Shown here: in pieces, positions 1 to 5,194 of the stretch
Layout: each line of letters opens with the position of its first letter
Numbering within the stretch: position 1 is the first letter of the stretch
Notes under the pieces: model-generated
The model's database searches: none
Seen by the model: only the letters and a program-made list of their open reading frames with translations
Told to the model about the DNA's origin: nothing
Source of the DNA: CAZVLQ01 sp964628185
Lineage (GTDB): Bacteria; Pseudomonadota; Zetaproteobacteria; Mariprofundales; Mariprofundaceae
Length of the DNA: 5,194 nucleotides
Assembly: GCA_964628185.1 (NCBI GenBank)
Contig: CAZVLQ010000047.1
Coordinates: forward strand, 1-5,194
Reading direction: 5' to 3'
Program-made: the position numbers and the translations under genes

Positions 1-55
1 AGTCCTCAGTCCTCAGTCCTCAGTCCTCAGTCCTCAGTCCTCAGTCCTCAGTCCT
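1..55. repeat. Heptanucleotide tandem repeat (AGTCCTC)n, truncated by the window edge
   Basis: Seven perfect copies of AGTCCTC fill positions 1-49 and a six-base partial copy (AGTCCT) follows at 50-55. No interruption or substitution is visible. The array starts at the first base, so its true copy number and left boundary are unknown. The + strand has no stop codon in any frame inside the array, while the complementary strand (GAGGACT)n has a TGA in every unit and so in each frame every 21 bases. The unit length is not a multiple of three. The right end lies about 70 bases before the purL start. Perfect short-unit arrays are prone to polymerase slippage, so copy number may vary between isolates; this is inference. 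Confidence 0.97.
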
Positions 56-76
56 TTCCCTTTTCCTCTTTCCCCT
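52..76 (+). other. Homopyrimidine tract next to the heptad array
   Basis: Twenty-five consecutive pyrimidines follow the array, then a single G at 77 and five more pyrimidines (78-82). The composition resembles a decayed version of the neighbouring AGTCCTC repeat that has lost its A and G positions. It could equally be an independent pyrimidine run. Such tracts can adopt unusual DNA structures under superhelical stress, but nothing here shows that this happens. Confidence 0.8.
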
Positions 77-83
77 GTCCTTA

Positions 84-111
84 TTGACGCTTGGTTTCCG
101 ACGCTTATGCC
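84..111 (+). promoter_or_regulatory. Possible sigma-70-type promoter of purL
   Basis: TTGACG at 84-89 matches five of six bases of the -35 consensus. Sixteen bases later TATGCC (106-111) is only a fair -10 match, with TAT in the first three positions. If used, transcription would begin near 118, leaving only a few untranslated bases before the purL ATG at 125. That would fit the absence of a convincing Shine-Dalgarno sequence there. No PurR-type palindrome was recognised. The weak -10 keeps confidence low, and the true promoter could lie beyond the left edge. Confidence 0.3.
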
Positions 112-124
112 CTAGCATGCAGGC

Positions 125-4009
<3,885 letters not shown>

Positions 4010-4017
4010 TCCTGGCG

Positions 4018-4025
4018 AAGGAGGG
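4018..4025 (+). promoter_or_regulatory. Strong ribosome binding site deciding the FKBP start
   Basis: AAGGAGGG sits in the 23-base gap after purL and is an almost perfect anti-16S match. Seven bases separate it from the ATG at 4033. It selects 4033 over an in-frame ATG at 3967, which lies inside purL and has no comparable site. The residues that follow 4033 also form a typical signal peptide, which supports the same choice. Confidence 0.9.
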
Positions 4026-4032
4026 ATTCAGG

Positions 4033-4851
4033 ATGAGGAAGAGAACAACCCTGTTATTGACGGGCCTGCTGGCCCTGAGTATTCCGGTTGACGCCGGCGC
4101 CGGGAAGCAGGCGTCATCAAAGCATGGCCGGGCGACAAGGCATGCCATGAGCCATACAGTGAAAAAGAAGTTTTCGACCTGGCCATTGCATACAGGGGCA
4201 CAACATGAAACCGGAAAAAGAAAAGCACCTGAAATCATGTTGAAGAACTCGACGGAAAAATTGAGTTATGCATTTGGTATGCAGGTGGGTGATTCTCTCG
4301 AGCAGGGCCATATGAAGATTGATATGGATCGCTTCATTCTGGGTCTGCAGGACAGGCTGCAGGGTAGAAAGCCGCTGCTCTCGCCGAAAAAAGCGGCGAA
4401 GTTCAGGGATCGTTTCTTTGAGAAAAAACGCCAGCTTCTGGCGGAGAAGAATCTGGCTCAGGCCCGGAAATTTCTGGCCGAAAACAGCAAAAAGACAGGC
4501 GTTGTCACGGCTTCAGGCGGCTTGCAGTATCAGATGCTGCGCAAGGGATATGGCCCTCATCCGGGGTCTTCCGATATCGTGCGCGTGCAATACAGCGCCC
4601 GGCTGGCCGATGGCACTGAATTCTACAGCACCTATAAACGCGGGCGTTCGGTTGTGTTGCCCGTGGGCGGAGTCATTCGTGGTCTGGGCGAGGCCTTCGA
4701 ATTGATGACCGTGGGAAGCCGCTATCGCTTCTTTATCCCGCCCCGGCTGGCTTATGGCGAGCACGGATCGGGCAAAAAAATCGAACCCAATGTCGCGCTT
4801 GTCTATGATATTGAACTGCTGGCCATCGAACGCTCCAAATTCGGGCGCTAG
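4033..4851 (+). CDS. Exported FKBP-type peptidyl-prolyl cis-trans isomerase, Mip/FkpA-like
   Basis: The 272-residue product is predicted to act in the periplasm or envelope as a prolyl isomerase or chaperone. Residues 1-23 form a signal peptide: basic MRKR, hydrophobic TLLLTGLLALSIP, then a likely signal peptidase I site (VDA or AGA near 21-23). No lipobox cysteine is present. Residues 24-68 are strongly basic and have no counterpart I recognise. Residues 73-155 resemble the helical FKBP N-terminal (dimerisation) domain of Mip, starting STEKLSYAFGMQVG and continuing into a long charged helix. Residues 157-266 form the FKBP fold: SGGLQYQML, VQYSARLADGTEF, VGGVIRGLGEAF, IPPRLAYGEHG and VALVYDIELL. 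By FKBP12 numbering, Tyr26, Phe36, Val55, Ile56 and Tyr82 are kept. Asp37 is replaced by Tyr198, Phe46 by Leu209, Trp59 by Leu218 and Phe99 by Tyr258, so isomerase activity may be weak. The gene starts 23 bases after purL with no terminator between, suggesting co-transcription. Family assignment is firm; enzymatic activity is not. Confidence 0.93.
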   Translation: MRKRTTLLLTGLLALSIPVDAGAGKQASSKHGRATRHAMSHTVKKKFSTWPLHTGAQHETGKRKAPEIMLKNSTEKLSYAFGMQVGDSLEQGHMKIDMDRFILGLQDRLQGRKPLLSPKKAAKFRDRFFEKKRQLLAEKNLAQARKFLAENSKKTGVVTASGGLQYQMLRKGYGPHPGSSDIVRVQYSARLADGTEFYSTYKRGRSVVLPVGGVIRGLGEAFELMTVGSRYRFFIPPRLAYGEHGSGKKIEPNVALVYDIELLAIERSKFGR

Positions 4852-4896
4852 GAGCAACCGTCGGACTTGGTCTGGATATATGATATGAGATTACTG

Positions 4897-4923
4897 CGGA
4901 CACATCACCCGCCAATTTGTCCG
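4897..4923. repeat. Short inverted repeat in the gap after the FKBP gene
   Basis: CGGACA (4897-4902) and TGTCCG (4918-4923) are exact reverse complements separated by 15 bases. No run of T follows, so this does not look like a standard intrinsic terminator. CGGAC also occurs at 4862-4866 and could pair with the same right arm. A six-base stem can arise by chance in GC-rich DNA. It could be a weak operator or attenuating hairpin before the kinase-like gene, or nothing. The rest of the 4852-4931 gap shows no other clear signal. Confidence 0.25.
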
Positions 4924-4924
4924 G

Positions 4925-4933
4925 TGCTATTAT
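4925..4933 (+). promoter_or_regulatory. Possible extended -10 element before or within the kinase-like gene start
   Basis: TGCTATTAT fits the extended -10 pattern TGnTATAAT with one mismatch. No good -35 hexamer lies 16-18 bases upstream, which is tolerable for an extended -10 promoter. The element overlaps the candidate ATG at 4932. If it is a real promoter, the resulting mRNA would begin near 4940 and the protein would have to start further downstream, for example at GTG 4977. Confidence 0.2.
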
Positions 4934-5194
4934 GGGCTTTGGGTTAAAATCTGAGAAATCAGGCACTCAGTCCCTGGTGCTCGATTCCGTCACTCCGCTT
5001 CGGACATGGCTGGTGAGTTCCGGGTCTGGTGGAGCAGGTCAATACGAACGCAGGATTAAAGCAGCTTTTCCCGATGATCGTTTGATCCGGACACGGGATC
5101 AGGGCGACATCGTTCGCTGGCGGCGGGGATTGCCCGGGGACGGGCTGATTATCGTTGTCGGCGGTGATGGCGCATGGCGGGAAGCATTGCAAGC
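4932..5194 (+). CDS. Diacylglycerol kinase/YegS-type lipid kinase-like protein, N-terminal part, runs off the window
   Basis: An open frame continues to the right edge without a stop, giving 87 complete codons. The visible part fits the beginning of the DAGK catalytic domain. A hydrophobic strand (TWLVSS, 25-30) leads into a glycine-rich turn, GSGGAG (31-36), as in the family's NPxSGxG motif. A charged helix (QYERRIKAAF) and RTRDQGDI follow, where related kinases have a T..GdA segment, and then strand LIIVVGGDGAWREAL (72-86) with the nucleotide-binding GGDG at 77-80. Family members phosphorylate diacylglycerol, sphingoid bases or related lipids at the inner membrane; the substrate here is unknown. 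Ala81 stands where Thr is usual. The start is uncertain: ATG 4932 has no clear Shine-Dalgarno, the frame is open back to TGA 4881-4883, and GTG 4977 is an alternative. The gene lies 80 bases after the FKBP stop on the same strand. An NAD-kinase-like protein sharing the GGDG motif is a less likely alternative. Confidence 0.65.
   Translation, partial: MGFGLKSEKSGTQSLVLDSVTPLRTWLVSSGSGGAGQYERRIKAAFPDDRLIRTRDQGDIVRWRRGLPGDGLIIVVGGDGAWREALQ

Noticed and set aside
1..55. CRISPR array
   Set aside because: The units are seven bases with no spacers between them; this is a simple tandem repeat.
107..115. ATG-CCC-TAG minimal upstream ORF before purL
   Set aside because: It has no ribosome binding site, and the TAG is better used only as evidence that purL cannot start further upstream.
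4774..4780. Seven-A run near the 3' end of the FKBP gene, as a possible frameshift site
   Set aside because: Its codon phase (AAA AAA A) does not match the canonical -1 slippery pattern, and conserved FKBP sequence continues in the same frame afterwards.
4885..4947. A 20-codon small ORF in the gap after the FKBP gene
   Set aside because: It has no Shine-Dalgarno sequence and no recognisable product, and overlaps the candidate start of the next gene.
4959..5192. A 77-codon minus-strand frame at the right end
   Set aside because: The opposite strand encodes a coherent kinase-like sequence with a GGDG motif; the minus product shows nothing recognisable.

Overview
The window reads as ordinary chromosomal DNA of a fairly GC-rich gammaproteobacterium. 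The main evidence is a full-length, single-chain PurL of about 1,294 residues that matches the enterobacterial enzyme almost end to end. The species cannot be named from this sequence. All three recognisable genes lie on the + strand.

Layout: (1) Positions 1-55 hold a tandem array of the 7-base unit AGTCCTC, cut by the left window edge and running into a pure pyrimidine tract. (2) Positions 84-124 hold a possible promoter and a very short leader without a clear ribosome binding site. (3) purL occupies 125-4009. (4) After 23 bases containing a near-perfect Shine-Dalgarno sequence, 4033-4851 encodes an exported FKBP-type peptidyl-prolyl isomerase of the Mip/FkpA kind. It has an unusually basic stretch after the signal peptide and several replaced active-site residues. 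(5) An 80-base gap (4852-4931) is followed by the beginning of a gene cut by the right edge (4932-5194). It looks like a lipid kinase of the diacylglycerol-kinase/YegS type and carries a GGDGA motif in place of the usual GGDGT.

How they fit together: purL catalyses step four of de novo purine synthesis. The FKBP gene follows so closely, with no terminator between, that the two are probably co-transcribed, although their functions are unrelated (cytoplasmic nucleotide synthesis versus envelope protein folding). The kinase-like gene may belong to the same transcript or have its own promoter in the 80-base gap; the sequence does not decide this.

I see no mobile element, CRISPR array, RNA gene or defence system. 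The points most worth a second look are the heptanucleotide array in front of purL, the degenerate FKBP active site, its basic linker, and the altered kinase motif. None of these amounts to a clearly new system.
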